Assembly: GCF_030815955.1 (NCBI RefSeq) | Contig: NZ_JAUSXK010000001.1 | Location: 1,302,001 to 1,366,000, forward strand | Reading direction: 5' to 3' | From: Microbacterium murale | GTDB lineage: Bacteria; Actinomycetota; Actinomycetes; Actinomycetales; Microbacteriaceae | DNA length: 64,000 nt | Shown: positions 25,709-34,384 of the stretch, piece by piece | How the letters are laid out: the number at the start of each line of letters is the position of its first letter | How positions within the stretch are numbered: the stretch's first letter is position 1 | The notes under the pieces: generated by a model | Told to the model about the DNA's origin: nothing | Seen by the model: the letters and a program-made list of their open reading frames with translations, nothing else | Database searches by the model: none | Position numbers and translations under genes: made by a program

Positions 25709-26664
25709 CAGCTGCCCTTTCGCGACATGCGCTGCTGCGCGACGGAGAAGAACACCACGACTATGGCGAGGACGAGTGCCAACGCGATGCCGTATCCGAA
25801 CTCGTTGAACTGGAACGCTGACTTGTAAAGGAGCGTCGACATCGTCTCGGTGGATCCGCCAGGTCCGCCGGCGGTCAGGACGAACACCTCGGTGAACATC
25901 TTCAGCCCGCCGATGATCGTGAGCATGATGTTGATCGCGGTCGCCGGCGCGAGAAGCGGCCATGTCACGGACCAGAAGCGACGCCACGACCCCGCACCAT
26001 CCACAGCCGCGGCTTCGTTTATCTCTTGCGGGATCGACTGGAGACCCGCGATGTAGATCACCATCGAGTAGCCGGCATGCTGCCACACGATCATCATCAC
26101 GACAGACGCCGCTGCCCAGAAAGGATCGCCTAGCCAGCTCGGCGCCAAAGCCCCGAGGCCGACGGCGTCGAGCACAGTGTTGACCGCGCCGTTCGGTGTG
26201 AGCAGGAACTTCCAGAGATAGGCCACGACCACCGGGGTGATGACGACAGGAGCGAAGAACAGCACGCGCAGGAAGTTCTGCGATTTGAGTCCGCTATTGA
26301 CACCGAGGGCGAGAAGCAGACCGATGCCGTTCTGCAAGATGGTGACGGCAATCGCGAAGATCAGAGTCATCCGCAGCGCGTCTAGCGAGCTCTGCGACGT
26401 GAAGATGCGAACGAAGTTGTCGAGTCCGATGAAGTCGTAGTTCCGGGACAGCCCGTCCCAGTTCGTGAACGCGAGAACTGCTCCTCTGATCGAAGGAACC
26501 AGAACGGCGAACCCGTAGAAAATGAGCGCGGGTATCGCGAGGACCAGCAGCGATCGCGACTGTGCGACGCCGACGAATCGGCGTCGAGATCCGTCGGCCT
26601 GCCGCGCGGCGGAGCCTGTAACGACGTCAGAATCCGTAGAACCTTCAATGTCGACCAGTGTCAT
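25708..26664 (-). CDS. Sugar ABC transporter permease (MalF-type)
   Basis: The 318-aa membrane protein has a cytoplasmic N-terminus of about 35 residues, six predicted helices and the EAA loop EAAAVDGAGSWRRFW. It pairs with the MalG-type protein to form the channel for the substrate delivered by the lipoprotein at 20882-22141. The start overlaps the GntR stop (ATGA), placing transporter expression directly behind its regulator. Confidence 0.92.
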   Translation of the reverse strand: MTLVDIEGSTDSDVVTGSAARQADGSRRRFVGVAQSRSLLVLAIPALIFYGFAVLVPSIRGAVLAFTNWDGLSRNYDFIGLDNFVRIFTSQSSLDALRMTLIFAIAVTILQNGIGLLLALGVNSGLKSQNFLRVLFFAPVVITPVVVAYLWKFLLTPNGAVNTVLDAVGLGALAPSWLGDPFWAAASVVMMIVWQHAGYSMVIYIAGLQSIPQEINEAAAVDGAGSWRRFWSVTWPLLAPATAINIMLTIIGGLKMFTEVFVLTAGGPGGSTETMSTLLYKSAFQFNEFGYGIALALVLAIVVVFFSVAQQRMSRKGS

Positions 26665-27350
26665 GAAGCTCTCGCCTCATCGGGGTCAGCGGTGAGAGCA
26701 TCGACAGCGTGCGCCATTCGGGCGCGCGCACCGTCCAGATGCTCTCGAAGCTCCTTCTGGATCTTCAAGACGTCGCCTTCTTCGATGAGGTCGAGAAGAC
26801 GGCCGTGGTCGTGCGCGGAGGGATGCAGGTCGAGATCCTCTTCGACGGTCAGCTGCATGAGGCTGGCGAAGACAGGCTCATACGCCTCCCACACGTCGAC
26901 GAGGCGGCGGTTGCCGCCGATTTCATAAAGAAGCGCATGGAACCGCATGTCAGCGTCGGCGAAGCCGTCTGCCTCCGAACGGTCAGCATATGAAACCATC
27001 TCTCTGACGATCGCGCGGCCGGTACGCACGTGCTCGTCGGTGACGTGCCCGATCGCACGGGTGACAGCTGCCACCTCGATCGACTCACGTAGCTCGTAGA
27101 GGTCGTCGATATCGCTTTGGCTGAGCCCAACGACGAAGAAGCCGCGCCTGCGGGATTCGACCAGTCCCTGGGACTCGAGCTGACGCAGCGCATCCCGCAC
27201 CGGTCCTCTGCTGACGTCGTACTCGGCGGCGAGCGTGTCTTCCACGAGGTGCCTGCCCGGCTCCAGGTGCTGTCGCACGATCTGGTCGCGCAGTACTGCG
27301 GCCAATTGTTCGCCGAGCGCGGGCGCTCTGGTCGGGCGCATCGAAACCAT
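26661..27350 (-). CDS. GntR-family (FadR/FCD subfamily) transcriptional regulator
   Basis: The 229-aa protein has an N-terminal winged helix (VEDTLAAEYDVSRGPVRDAL around residues 37-56) and an all-helical FCD effector domain (residues about 85-215) with metal- or carboxylate-binding His residues. FCD regulators commonly sense sugar acids or other small carboxylates. It is the first gene of the rhamnosidase/transporter operon and likely controls itself and the operon through the GTTAAC pair at 27372-27391. Start ATG 27350 (MVSM) is used; ATG 27341 is possible. Confidence 0.88.
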   Translation of the reverse strand: MVSMRPTRAPALGEQLAAVLRDQIVRQHLEPGRHLVEDTLAAEYDVSRGPVRDALRQLESQGLVESRRRGFFVVGLSQSDIDDLYELRESIEVAAVTRAIGHVTDEHVRTGRAIVREMVSYADRSEADGFADADMRFHALLYEIGGNRRLVDVWEAYEPVFASLMQLTVEEDLDLHPSAHDHGRLLDLIEEGDVLKIQKELREHLDGARARMAHAVDALTADPDEARAS

Positions 27351-27371
27351 GAACTCACCTCTTTGTGTACC

Positions 27372-27391
27372 GTTAACGAACTACAGTTAAC
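27372..27391. promoter_or_regulatory. Candidate GntR operator: paired GTTAAC sites
   Basis: Two identical GTTAAC palindromes (27372-27377 and 27386-27391) lie 14 bp apart start to start, 22 bp upstream of the gntR start. The second is embedded in the 10-bp palindrome CAGTTAACTG. AT-rich repeats stand out against the high-GC background. Confidence 0.55.
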
Positions 27392-27419
27392 TGCAATCGA
27401 TTTCAGATGTCAACAAAGA

Positions 27420-27452
27420 AGGACCATCCTCATCTTCGATAAGGATGGTCCT
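27420..27452 (-). terminator. Rho-independent-like terminator of the dnaK-hspR operon
   Basis: AGGACCATCCT/AGGATGGTCCT (27420-27430 with 27442-27452) is a perfect 11-bp stem with an 11-nt loop. On the minus strand it is followed by the T-rich TTCTTTGTTG. It begins 31 bp after the hspR stop. Confidence 0.8.
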
Positions 27453-27482
27453 ATTCATTCGGGCGTCGAACGAAGCCCAGCG

Positions 27483-27908
27483 TCAGTCTTCGCTACGCCC
27501 GCCCGGCCGCCACAGCACGACGTCGGTGGAACGGCGGATGCGACGTCCGCTCGGTACCGGAACGACGCCGCTCGCGCCGGCCGCGAAGACGCGCACGCCG
27601 GGCCGGTTCTCCCGCTCGGCCCGCAGTGCCCCCTCGAGGTCGAGCACTCGGCGGCGAAGCATCCGCACTTCATCTTCGAGATCGAGCAGGCGAGCGATCG
27701 CCGGCAGGCTCATGCCGTCGGCGGAGAGCCGGGCGACCTCGCGCAGCTGGACGATGTTCCGCGCGGAGTAGCGGCGAGAGCCGCCGCGCGTGCGACCCGG
27801 CACGACCAGCCCGATGCGGTCGTACTGCCGCAAGGTCTGCGGGTGCATGCCCGCGAGACCAGAAGCGACGGCGATCGCGAAGACCGGGGTGTCCTCATCG
27901 TCGACCAT
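27483..27908 (-). CDS. hspR: Heat-shock repressor HspR (MerR family)
   Basis: The 141-aa MerR-type repressor binds HAIR elements upstream of dnaK. The winged helix reads FAIAVASGLAGMHPQTLRQY and is followed by the dimerisation helix LEDEVRMLRRRVLDLE, a coiled coil. It ends the dnaK-grpE-dnaJ-hspR operon, the standard actinobacterial order, in which DnaK acts as co-repressor. ATG 27908 has GGAGG eight bases upstream; the GTG nine bases earlier overlaps that GGAGG and is less likely. Confidence 0.95.
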   Translation of the reverse strand: MVDDEDTPVFAIAVASGLAGMHPQTLRQYDRIGLVVPGRTRGGSRRYSARNIVQLREVARLSADGMSLPAIARLLDLEDEVRMLRRRVLDLEGALRAERENRPGVRVFAAGASGVVPVPSGRRIRRSTDVVLWRPGGRSED

Positions 27909-27935
27909 CGCGATCACCTCCGCTCAAGAACTCCA

Positions 27936-28922
27936 TCAGCCCTGCGCCTTCGCCATCATCTCCGCACGCGGGTTCTCCTTCGGCTCCAGATCATGGAACT
28001 TCTGCAGTGCCTCCCGCGCGGCGTCGTCCAGGTGCGTCGGCACCGCGACCTGCAGCTCGGCGAGCAGATCGCCCGTGCCCTTCGACGTCGCGACGCCGCG
28101 CCCCTTGACGCGCAGGACGCGTCCGGACGGGGTGCCTGGCGCGACGCGCAGCTTCACGATGTCACCGGCCAGCGTCGGGACCTCGATCGTCGCGCCGAGC
28201 GTCGCCTCGGTGAAGGTCACCGGCACCGTCAGGCGCAGGTTCAGACCGTCACGAGTGAACACAGGGTGCGGGCGCACCTTGATCTGCACGACGATGTCGC
28301 CGCTCTCACCGCCGTCCGGCGACGGCCTGCCACGGCCGCGCAGACGGATCTTCTGCCCGTCGGCGACGCCGGCAGGAATCTTCACCTTGAACGGCTTGCC
28401 GTCCTCACCCTGCAGGGTGATGGTCTCGCCCTGCACTGCGGTGACGAAGTCGAGCGTGGTGCGCGCAGTGACGTCTGCGCCCTTCTGCGGGCCGCCGAAG
28501 CCGCGGTATCCCCCACTCGTCTGCCCGAACCGACCGGAGCCGAAGCTTCCGCCCTGAGTCTGGTTGAACATCGCGAAGATGTCCTCGAAGTCGGCGTTGC
28601 TCTGACCACGCCCACCCTGACCGAACCGGCTGAACACGTCTTCGAACCCGCCCGCACCTGCACCGCCGGCGGTGAATCGCGCACCTGAGCCCATGGCTCG
28701 GATCTCGTCGTACTCCTTGCGCTGCTCGGCGTCGGAGAGCACCGAGTACGCCTCGCTGATCTCCTTGAACATCGCCTCGGCCTTCGCGTCACCCTGATTG
28801 GAGTCGGGGTGGTACTTCCGCGCGAGCTTGCGGTACGTCTTCTTCAGATCCGCATCAGTGACATCCTTGGAGACGCCGAGCGTCTTGTAGAAGTCCTTGT
28901 CGAACCAGTCCTGGCTAGCCAT
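27936..28922 (-). CDS. dnaJ: DnaJ-type co-chaperone without zinc finger
   Basis: The 328-aa Hsp40 stimulates DnaK ATPase activity. It has an N-terminal J-domain (about 8-75) with the HPD triad in KYHPDSN, a G/F-rich linker (about 80-165) and C-terminal peptide-binding beta-domains (TTLDFVTAVQGETITL onward). The four CxxCxGxG zinc repeats are absent, making it a class B (CbpA-like) protein. It sits 11 bp after grpE and 27 bp before the hspR start. A second, zinc-finger DnaJ is probably encoded elsewhere, as in many actinobacteria. Confidence 0.93.
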   Translation of the reverse strand: MASQDWFDKDFYKTLGVSKDVTDADLKKTYRKLARKYHPDSNQGDAKAEAMFKEISEAYSVLSDAEQRKEYDEIRAMGSGARFTAGGAGAGGFEDVFSRFGQGGRGQSNADFEDIFAMFNQTQGGSFGSGRFGQTSGGYRGFGGPQKGADVTARTTLDFVTAVQGETITLQGEDGKPFKVKIPAGVADGQKIRLRGRGRPSPDGGESGDIVVQIKVRPHPVFTRDGLNLRLTVPVTFTEATLGATIEVPTLAGDIVKLRVAPGTPSGRVLRVKGRGVATSKGTGDLLAELQVAVPTHLDDAAREALQKFHDLEPKENPRAEMMAKAQG

Positions 28923-28933
28923 CGATCACCCGC

Positions 28934-29590
28934 CTACTCAGCGGGCACCGCGACGACGACCTTCGCCGGGCGCAGCTCCACGTCACCGAGGCGATAGCCC
29001 ACCTCCACGACCTCGAGGATCGTCGAGGATTCTGCTCCTGGAGTCGGCTGCTGGAAGATCGCCTCGTGGTGCTGGGGATCGAACTCCTCGCCCTTCTCGC
29101 CGTAGGCCGAGACGCCGAGGCGTTCCACCATCGTGCGGATCTTCTCCCCGATCACGAAGAACGGGGTTCCCTCGACCAGATCGCCGTGCTGTGTCGCGCG
29201 GTCGAGATCATCGAGCACGGGGATGAGGCCCTTGGCCGCCTCGCCCTTCGCGCGATCGATCTCGACCTGACGCTGCTCCTCGGTGCGCCGACGGTAGTTG
29301 GCGTACTCCGCCTGCAGACGCTTGAGATCGTTCAGCAGCGTGGTCTCGAGGTCGGCGAGCACGGCGTCTTCTGCCGCAGCTTCGCCGGTCTGCTCGGCGC
29401 CGAGGATGTCGTCGACCGTGAGGTCGTCGACCGTGAGGTCGTCGTCTGACCCCTCAGCGGCGGCCGCCTCCGTGGAGTCAGGATTGTCCTGAGGCGTCGT
29501 GCCTTCCTGCGGCGACGGGCCGGATGCCGCAGCATCCGACCCCTCGTCCTCAGGAACTTCACCGTTCTCGTTGAAGTTCTTGTCTGTCAT
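28934..29590 (-). CDS. grpE: GrpE nucleotide exchange factor
   Basis: The 218-aa DnaK exchange factor has an acidic, disordered N-terminus (about 1-85), a long dimerising helix (DLKRLQAEYANYRRRTEEQRQ) and the C-terminal beta-wing (ILEVVEVGYRLGDVELRPAKVVVA). It lies two bases downstream of dnaK and 11 bases before dnaJ. The acidic region contains a 15-bp DNA repeat that duplicates the peptide DDLTV (29408-29437). Confidence 0.95.
   Translation of the reverse strand: MTDKNFNENGEVPEDEGSDAAASGPSPQEGTTPQDNPDSTEAAAAEGSDDDLTVDDLTVDDILGAEQTGEAAAEDAVLADLETTLLNDLKRLQAEYANYRRRTEEQRQVEIDRAKGEAAKGLIPVLDDLDRATQHGDLVEGTPFFVIGEKIRTMVERLGVSAYGEKGEEFDPQHHEAIFQQPTPGAESSTILEVVEVGYRLGDVELRPAKVVVAVPAE
29408..29444. 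repeat. 15-bp tandem repeat inside grpE
   Basis: Two exact 15-bp units (29408-29422 and 29423-29437, GTCGTCGACCGTGAG) and a 7-bp partial third. It is in frame and encodes repeated DDLTV in the disordered N-terminus, so it could vary in number without harm. Confidence 0.75.
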
Positions 29591-29592
29591 GG

Positions 29593-31455
29593 TTACTTCT
29601 TCTCGTCCTCGTCGTCGACGACCTCGGCGTCGATGACGTCTTCCTCTGCGGAAGCGTCATCGGCCGGTGCCTCGCCCGCGGCGGACTCGCCTGCGGCGGC
29701 ATCCGCCTGAGACTGTGCGTAGATCGCCTCACCGAGCTTGCCCTGCGACTCGTTCAGCTTGTCGAACGCGACCTTCACCGCGTCGTCGTCCTCGCCTGCG
29801 AGAGCCGTCTTCAGAGCATCGACGTCAGCCTGGACGGAGTCCTTGACGTCTGCGGGGAGCTTGTCCTCGTTCTCCTTGATGAGCTTCTCGATCGAGTACG
29901 ACAGGGTCTCGGCCTGGTTGCGCTGCTCAAGAGCATCGGCCCGCTTCTTGTCTTCAGCGGCGTTCTCCTCAGCCTCACGGACCATGCGCTCGATGTCTTC
30001 CTTCGACAGCGACGAACCGCCGGTGATGGTCATCGACTGCTCCTTGCCGGTGCCCTTGTCCTTGGCGGACACGTGCACGATGCCGTTCGCGTCGATGTCG
30101 AACGTGACCTCGACCTGCGGGACGCCACGGGGAGCCGGCGCGATTCCGGTGAGCTCGAACGTACCGAGCGGCTTGTTGTCGCGGGTGAACTCGCGCTCGC
30201 CCTGGAAGACCTGGATCGCGACGGACGGCTGGTTGTCGTCTGCCGTGGTGAAGGTCTCGCTGCGCTTGGTCGGGATGGCTGTGTTGCGCTCGATGAGCTT
30301 GGTCATCCGGCCGCCCTTGGTCTCGATGCCGAGGCTCAGCGGGGTGACGTCGATGAGCAGAACGTCCTTGCGCTCGCCCTTGAGGACACCGGCCTGCAGG
30401 GCAGCGCCCACGGCGACGACCTCATCCGGGTTGACGCCCTTGTTCGCTTCCTTGCCGGTCTCGCGCTTGACGAGCTCGGCGACAGCGGGCATACGAGTGG
30501 ATCCACCGACCAGTACGACGTGGTCGATGTCGGCGACCTTGACGTTCGCCTCGCGGATGACATCCTCGAACGGCTTCTTGGTGCGATCGAGCAGGTCCTT
30601 GGTGAGGTCCTCGAACTTCGCGCGCGTGATCGTCTCGCTCAGCGACACGGGGCCGGACTCGGTCAGGGACAGGTACGGCAGGTTGATGGAGGTGCTGGTC
30701 GAGGAGGAGAGCTCCTTCTTCGCCTGCTCTGCCGCTTCCTTCAGACGCTGCAGTGCGATCTTGTCGCCCGAGACGTCGACGCCGCTGGTCTCCTTGAACT
30801 GCTTGATGAGGTGATCGACCAGGCGCTGGTCCCAGTCGTCACCGCCGAGGCGGTTGTCACCTGCAGTCGAGCGCACCTGGATCGTGGAGAAGTCGTCGTC
30901 CTTGCCCACTTCGAGCAGCGAGACGTCGAACGTTCCGCCACCGAGGTCGAAGACGAGGATGAGCTCGTCTTCCTTGCCGCGGTCGAGTCCGTAGGCCAGA
31001 GCGGCGGCGGTGGGCTCGTTGATGATGCGCAGGACGTTGAGTCCCGCGATCTCGCCGGCTTCCTTGGTCGCCTGACGCTCGGCATCGTTGAAGTATGCGG
31101 GGACGGTGATGACGGCATCCGTCACGGTGTCGCCGAGGTACGACTCTGCGTCGCGCTTGAGCTTCATGAGGATGCGCGCGGAGATCTCCTGAGGAGTCCA
31201 CTTCTTGCCGTCGACGTCGAAGCCCCAGTCGGTGCCCATGTGACGCTTGACGGATGCAACGGTGCGGTCGACGTTCGTGACGGCCTGGCGCTTCGCGGTC
31301 TCACCGACGAGCACCTCGCCATCCTTCGTGTATGCGACTACCGAGGGGGTCGTGCGGAAGCCCTCGGCGTTGGCGATGACCTTCGGCTCGCCACCTTCGA
31401 GGACGCTGACGACGGAGTTCGTCGTACCGAGGTCGATTCCAACAGCACGTGCCAT
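29593..31455 (-). CDS. dnaK: Chaperone protein DnaK (Hsp70)
   Basis: The 620-aa ATP-dependent chaperone has the nucleotide-binding domain ([12 protein letters not shown] at 6-17, [38 protein letters not shown]), the linker [15 protein letters not shown] and the substrate-binding domain, ending in an acidic Ala-rich tail finishing VVDDEDEKK. It leads the heat-shock operon. A consensus promoter (31516-31544) flanked by two HAIR operators lies upstream, so transcription should be repressed by HspR and released on heat shock. Confidence 0.99.
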   Translation of the reverse strand: MARAVGIDLGTTNSVVSVLEGGEPKVIANAEGFRTTPSVVAYTKDGEVLVGETAKRQAVTNVDRTVASVKRHMGTDWGFDVDGKKWTPQEISARILMKLKRDAESYLGDTVTDAVITVPAYFNDAERQATKEAGEIAGLNVLRIINEPTAAALAYGLDRGKEDELILVFDLGGGTFDVSLLEVGKDDDFSTIQVRSTAGDNRLGGDDWDQRLVDHLIKQFKETSGVDVSGDKIALQRLKEAAEQAKKELSSSTSTSINLPYLSLTESGPVSLSETITRAKFEDLTKDLLDRTKKPFEDVIREANVKVADIDHVVLVGGSTRMPAVAELVKRETGKEANKGVNPDEVVAVGAALQAGVLKGERKDVLLIDVTPLSLGIETKGGRMTKLIERNTAIPTKRSETFTTADDNQPSVAIQVFQGEREFTRDNKPLGTFELTGIAPAPRGVPQVEVTFDIDANGIVHVSAKDKGTGKEQSMTITGGSSLSKEDIERMVREAEENAAEDKKRADALEQRNQAETLSYSIEKLIKENEDKLPADVKDSVQADVDALKTALAGEDDDAVKVAFDKLNESQGKLGEAIYAQSQADAAAGESAAGEAPADDASAEEDVIDAEVVDDEDEKK

Positions 31456-31496
31456 GTGATTCTCCTTTTGGTTGAAGTCTGCGACGACCCGGAAAA

Positions 31497-31517
31497 CCTG
31501 AGTCGCGATGGCTCAAC
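31497..31517. promoter_or_regulatory. HAIR element 1 (HspR operator), overlapping the dnaK -10 box
   Basis: CCTGAGT-N7-GCTCAAC closely matches the HAIR consensus CTTGAGT-N7-ACTCAAG with the exact 7-bp spacing. It touches the -10 hexamer at 31516-31521. Confidence 0.8.
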
Positions 31518-31544
31518 TGTACCTCCCGATCGAAATGTTGTCAA
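31516..31544 (-). promoter_or_regulatory. dnaK operon promoter
   Basis: On the minus strand TTGACA (31544-31539), a 17-bp spacer and TACAGT (31521-31516). The -35 is perfect. Transcription should start near 31509, giving a leader of about 55 nt before the dnaK ATG at 31455. Confidence 0.8.
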
Positions 31545-31550
31545 AACAAA

Positions 31551-31571
31551 CTTGATACGCCCACGCTCAAC
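31551..31571. promoter_or_regulatory. HAIR element 2 (HspR operator), upstream of the dnaK -35 box
   Basis: CTTGATA-N7-GCTCAAC, again with 7-bp spacing. Its centre is 54 bp from that of element 1, about five helical turns, so two HspR dimers would lie on the same face with the promoter between them. Confidence 0.75.
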
Positions 31572-31597
31572 TTTTATCGAGCGCTAGGCTGACCGGC

Positions 31598-32275
31598 ATG
31601 AGCAGCATGCGCACGAAGGCCCTCCCGTACCGTCTTGCAGCGATCGCCCTCGTCGCACTCGCGACCGTGCCGCTCAGCGGATGCGTGTCCGGCTCCATCC
31701 CCACCGAGACATCGGCGACCCAGGAGCCGACCAGCACCCCGGAGCCGACTTCCGAAGAATCGGGGGGCACGGACGACGGACTGCCGGCGACGCTCTCGTT
31801 CGACGATGGCGACCTGCTGTCGGACTCCGTCTCCATCGAATGGAGCGACAGCCTCCTGATCGACGACGGCTGGAAGGTCACCTCGGCCGACGACGGCAAC
31901 GGCGGGTGGGAGTACGGCACGATCGACGGCACATGCACCGCACGGTTCTGGCAGGGGTACACCACCGACGTGCAGGTCACGCCCGGCGATGACAGCGCGT
32001 CGTCGGACGCGCTCCTCGGCGTACTGCTCCAGACGGATGCCGCGACCGTGACCCCCAACGCCGTCGACGGCGCATTCGCCTACCAGACAAGCGGGAACAC
32101 TGATGTCGCGAACCGGCAGATCATGGGCCAGGACGGCGACCGCACCTGGATCATGGCAGCTCGCGCCTTCGCCACACCCGGCCTCGGCTTCTATCTCATC
32201 GTGGACTGCACCGGCGGCGACGCGAACGCGGTGCTGTCGGAGGTCATCGAGAAGAACGCCATCGTCGCGTACTGA
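31598..32275 (+). CDS. Small secreted lipoprotein of unknown function
   Basis: The 225-aa protein has a lipoprotein signal peptide with lipobox LSGC (Cys near residue 28), a Thr/Ser/Pro/Glu-rich linker to about residue 60 and a soluble domain with no family recognised. It has two cysteines in the mature part (near CTARF and VDCTGG), which could form a disulfide. TAGGCT at 31585-31590 ends seven bases before ATG 31598, a leaderless-type arrangement. It is divergent from dnaK, and HAIR element 2 lies 26 bp upstream, so heat-shock control is possible but unproven. Confidence 0.75.
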   Translation: MSSMRTKALPYRLAAIALVALATVPLSGCVSGSIPTETSATQEPTSTPEPTSEESGGTDDGLPATLSFDDGDLLSDSVSIEWSDSLLIDDGWKVTSADDGNGGWEYGTIDGTCTARFWQGYTTDVQVTPGDDSASSDALLGVLLQTDAATVTPNAVDGAFAYQTSGNTDVANRQIMGQDGDRTWIMAARAFATPGLGFYLIVDCTGGDANAVLSEVIEKNAIVAY

Positions 32276-32330
32276 GCGTGCGTTTCGCGCCTCAGTCGCG
32301 TGGGCACGGTTCAGCGCGACCGGCACGAAC

Positions 32331-33203
32331 TCATGCGGGTTGCTCGACGAAGTCGCGCAGGACGGGCGCGACCCGCGGCGAGTGCGTCTCCAGCAGCAGG
32401 TGCCCACCGTCGAAGATGTGAGCTTCCATTCGCGGCAACGCTCGCATCCAGGACAGCGTCTCGTCGAGCTCGAAGAATGCGTCATGCCGTCCCCAGAGCA
32501 GGAGTGCTGAGGGCTGCCAGCGTGCAAGATACTCGGCGACCGACGGGAATCGCGAGACGTATGTGCCGTAGTCCGCGATGAGCGCCCGCTGCACCTCTCG
32601 CCGCCCGGGCAGGTTCATCACGCGCCAGTCTTCTTTCCACCTCTCGTCCGAGATGCCCGCCGTCACATCGGGCGGCACCTCAGCGAGGTACTGGTCACGA
32701 ATGCCCTCGAGCGTCAGATGAGAGGTTGCCGCCGCTTCATTCTCTGCAGAGCGTTCGGTCCAATAGGGGATGGTCCCGGCCCAGTCAGGGCCGATGCCCG
32801 CCCAGTGCGCATTGGCGTTCTGAATGATCAGACCGAGAACCTGCTCTGGGTCGGCCATCGCGAGGTGAAGGCCGACGGGAGCGCCGAAATCGTGCAGGTA
32901 GATGTACCGCGCTCCGACTTCGAGGTGGCTGAGGAGTTCGGCCACCGCCTCGCCGAACCGATCGAAGGTGGTGATCGTCAAGACGTCGGACTCGCCGAAG
33001 CCCGGGAGATCTGGGGCGATGATGAAGGCGGACTCGGAGAGTTCCTGCGCGATCTCGCGGAACATCTCCGAAGAGTTCGGAAAGCCATGCAGGAGGAGAA
33101 CAGCGGGCCGCGACGGGTCGCCGCCTGCGAGATACGACAGCGTCTCGCCACCGGATAGCCGGAACTGCCGACGCCGTATCGTTGCGTGCTCGCGCTGACT
33201 CAT
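32331..33203 (-). CDS. Alpha/beta hydrolase, haloalkane dehalogenase / epoxide hydrolase-like
   Basis: The 290-aa cytosolic hydrolase has the oxyanion loop LLLHGFPNSSEMF, an Asp nucleophile in YLHDFGAPVGLH (H-D-F-G-A-P instead of G-x-S-x-G) and the catalytic His in DGGHLLLETHSP. An Asp nucleophile defines haloalkane dehalogenases and epoxide hydrolases, which form an alkyl-enzyme ester. Halide-stabilising Trp after the nucleophile is absent (Phe), so epoxide hydrolysis is at least as likely. It stands 18 bp after the small membrane-protein gene and may be co-transcribed with it. Confidence 0.82.
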   Translation of the reverse strand: MSQREHATIRRRQFRLSGGETLSYLAGGDPSRPAVLLLHGFPNSSEMFREIAQELSESAFIIAPDLPGFGESDVLTITTFDRFGEAVAELLSHLEVGARYIYLHDFGAPVGLHLAMADPEQVLGLIIQNANAHWAGIGPDWAGTIPYWTERSAENEAAATSHLTLEGIRDQYLAEVPPDVTAGISDERWKEDWRVMNLPGRREVQRALIADYGTYVSRFPSVAEYLARWQPSALLLWGRHDAFFELDETLSWMRALPRMEAHIFDGGHLLLETHSPRVAPVLRDFVEQPA

Positions 33204-33221
33204 CTCACACCTCTATGCCGG

Positions 33222-33683
33222 TCATCTTCCGCCGGGCGGCCCAACCAGGAGAAGCACCACGTAGAGCAGGATCACGGCGACGGCGATGAGTGCAACGAGA
33301 ACCCACGCGCGGCGCAGGAACCAGCGCATGGTGCGGTCGTACCAGGTGCGATCCTGCGGATGATCGCTCTCTTCGAGCCGCCAATCGCCCTTCAGCCGGC
33401 CGCTCCGATGCAACCAGACCTCCATGGGGATCGTCGCATAGGGAACGATCGCGCTTGCCACGGCGAGAACGCCGACGCCGATCGACCAGCGCTGGTTGAA
33501 TGCCACGAGGATCGCCGTCGCGCCGTAGGAGAGGAACACGAATCCATGGATGCCTCCGCCGATCGTGACGACGATTCCCGGCGCTCCGAGAGCGCGCGCG
33601 ATCAGCGCGGCGATCAGGACCGTCCATGTGATGGCCTCTGCGACGGCGAGAACTCGGTAGAGGCGGGCAGGCGTGCGGAACAT
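33222..33683 (-). CDS. DUF3817-type integral membrane protein
   Basis: The 153-aa protein begins MFRTPARLYRVLAVAEAITW, the typical start of DUF3817 proteins, and has three N-terminal helices, a hydrophilic loop (about 95-120) and one C-terminal helix. AAGGAG precedes ATG 33683 by about four bases; a longer frame from 33722 lacks a site. Function unknown; some relatives are fused or adjacent to transporters. The C-terminal helix after a charged loop (RTWYDRTMRWFLRRAW) is unusual in length for the domain. Confidence 0.75.
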   Translation of the reverse strand: MFRTPARLYRVLAVAEAITWTVLIAALIARALGAPGIVVTIGGGIHGFVFLSYGATAILVAFNQRWSIGVGVLAVASAIVPYATIPMEVWLHRSGRLKGDWRLEESDHPQDRTWYDRTMRWFLRRAWVLVALIAVAVILLYVVLLLVGPPGGR

Positions 33684-33771
33684 CGTGCTCCTTGCGGATC
33701 GGGGTCCTTCCACAGTACGCAAATGCGCGATGCGCCGCCTGCGAGCGAGCCCGCCACGAGACGGACCGAGC

Positions 33772-34146
33772 TCAGATGGTCACGGCACCCCAGAAACACA
33801 GTCCGCCGGCCACCAGCAGGATTACCCAGGAGATGTGGCGTCCGCGCGTGAACCAGATCGGAAGCACAGCGCACAGCACGAAGGTGGATCCCACCACCAT
33901 GAGCACAGCCGAAGCTGATGCCCCCAGCGTGACGACGAGGAGCACGCCGGCCAGGCCCAGGAAGAGAACCGTCGTGAGGTGCCAGGCGAACCGGATCGTC
34001 CCGGCGGTGAAAGAGACGCCACCGAGCAGGCGAGGAAGATCGTGCGCCAGCAACCAGCGGATGATGTGCTTCTCACCGAGGATCGAATGCGCGACGCCGA
34101 GCAGCGCGATGAGGACGGCGGCGGCGATGAGCGCGAACGTGACCAT
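33772..34146 (-). CDS. Small integral membrane protein
   Basis: The 124-aa protein has four predicted transmembrane helices (about 3-18, 42-65, 68-92 and 103-122). The segment LGVAHSILGEKHIIRWLL between helices 1 and 2 carries two His and may face the cytoplasm. No family is assigned with confidence. It is oriented like the DUF3817 gene 88 bp downstream, so the two may be expressed together. Confidence 0.65.
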   Translation of the reverse strand: MVTFALIAAAVLIALLGVAHSILGEKHIIRWLLAHDLPRLLGGVSFTAGTIRFAWHLTTVLFLGLAGVLLVVTLGASASAVLMVVGSTFVLCAVLPIWFTRGRHISWVILLVAGGLCFWGAVTI

Positions 34147-34384
34147 GACCCCGAGCGTAACCAGAGCGCTTCCGGTGCGCCGACGATCGTCGAGGGCGAT
34201 GTAGTGCAGCTCGCGCTCGGTGCGATGCGGTCCATGCCGACTGTCGGCACCCGGAATAGCCGGGCGTGCTCATGCGTTTGAATGAGAAGGGCGACCGGTC
34301 CTTCCCACCCGAGGCACCGCACTGTTGCCCGCTGTGACGCAGGGACCTGCGCACCACCATCCGTTCTCCTAGCATCGAAGAGCC

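Noticed and set aside
20882..26664. A missing ATPase in the sugar ABC operon treated as gene loss
   Set aside because: Actinobacterial sugar importers of this type commonly share a single ATPase encoded elsewhere, so absence is expected.
29738..31587. Two long open frames antisense to dnaK
   Set aside because: They are composition shadows of a highly conserved gene and have no recognisable protein features.
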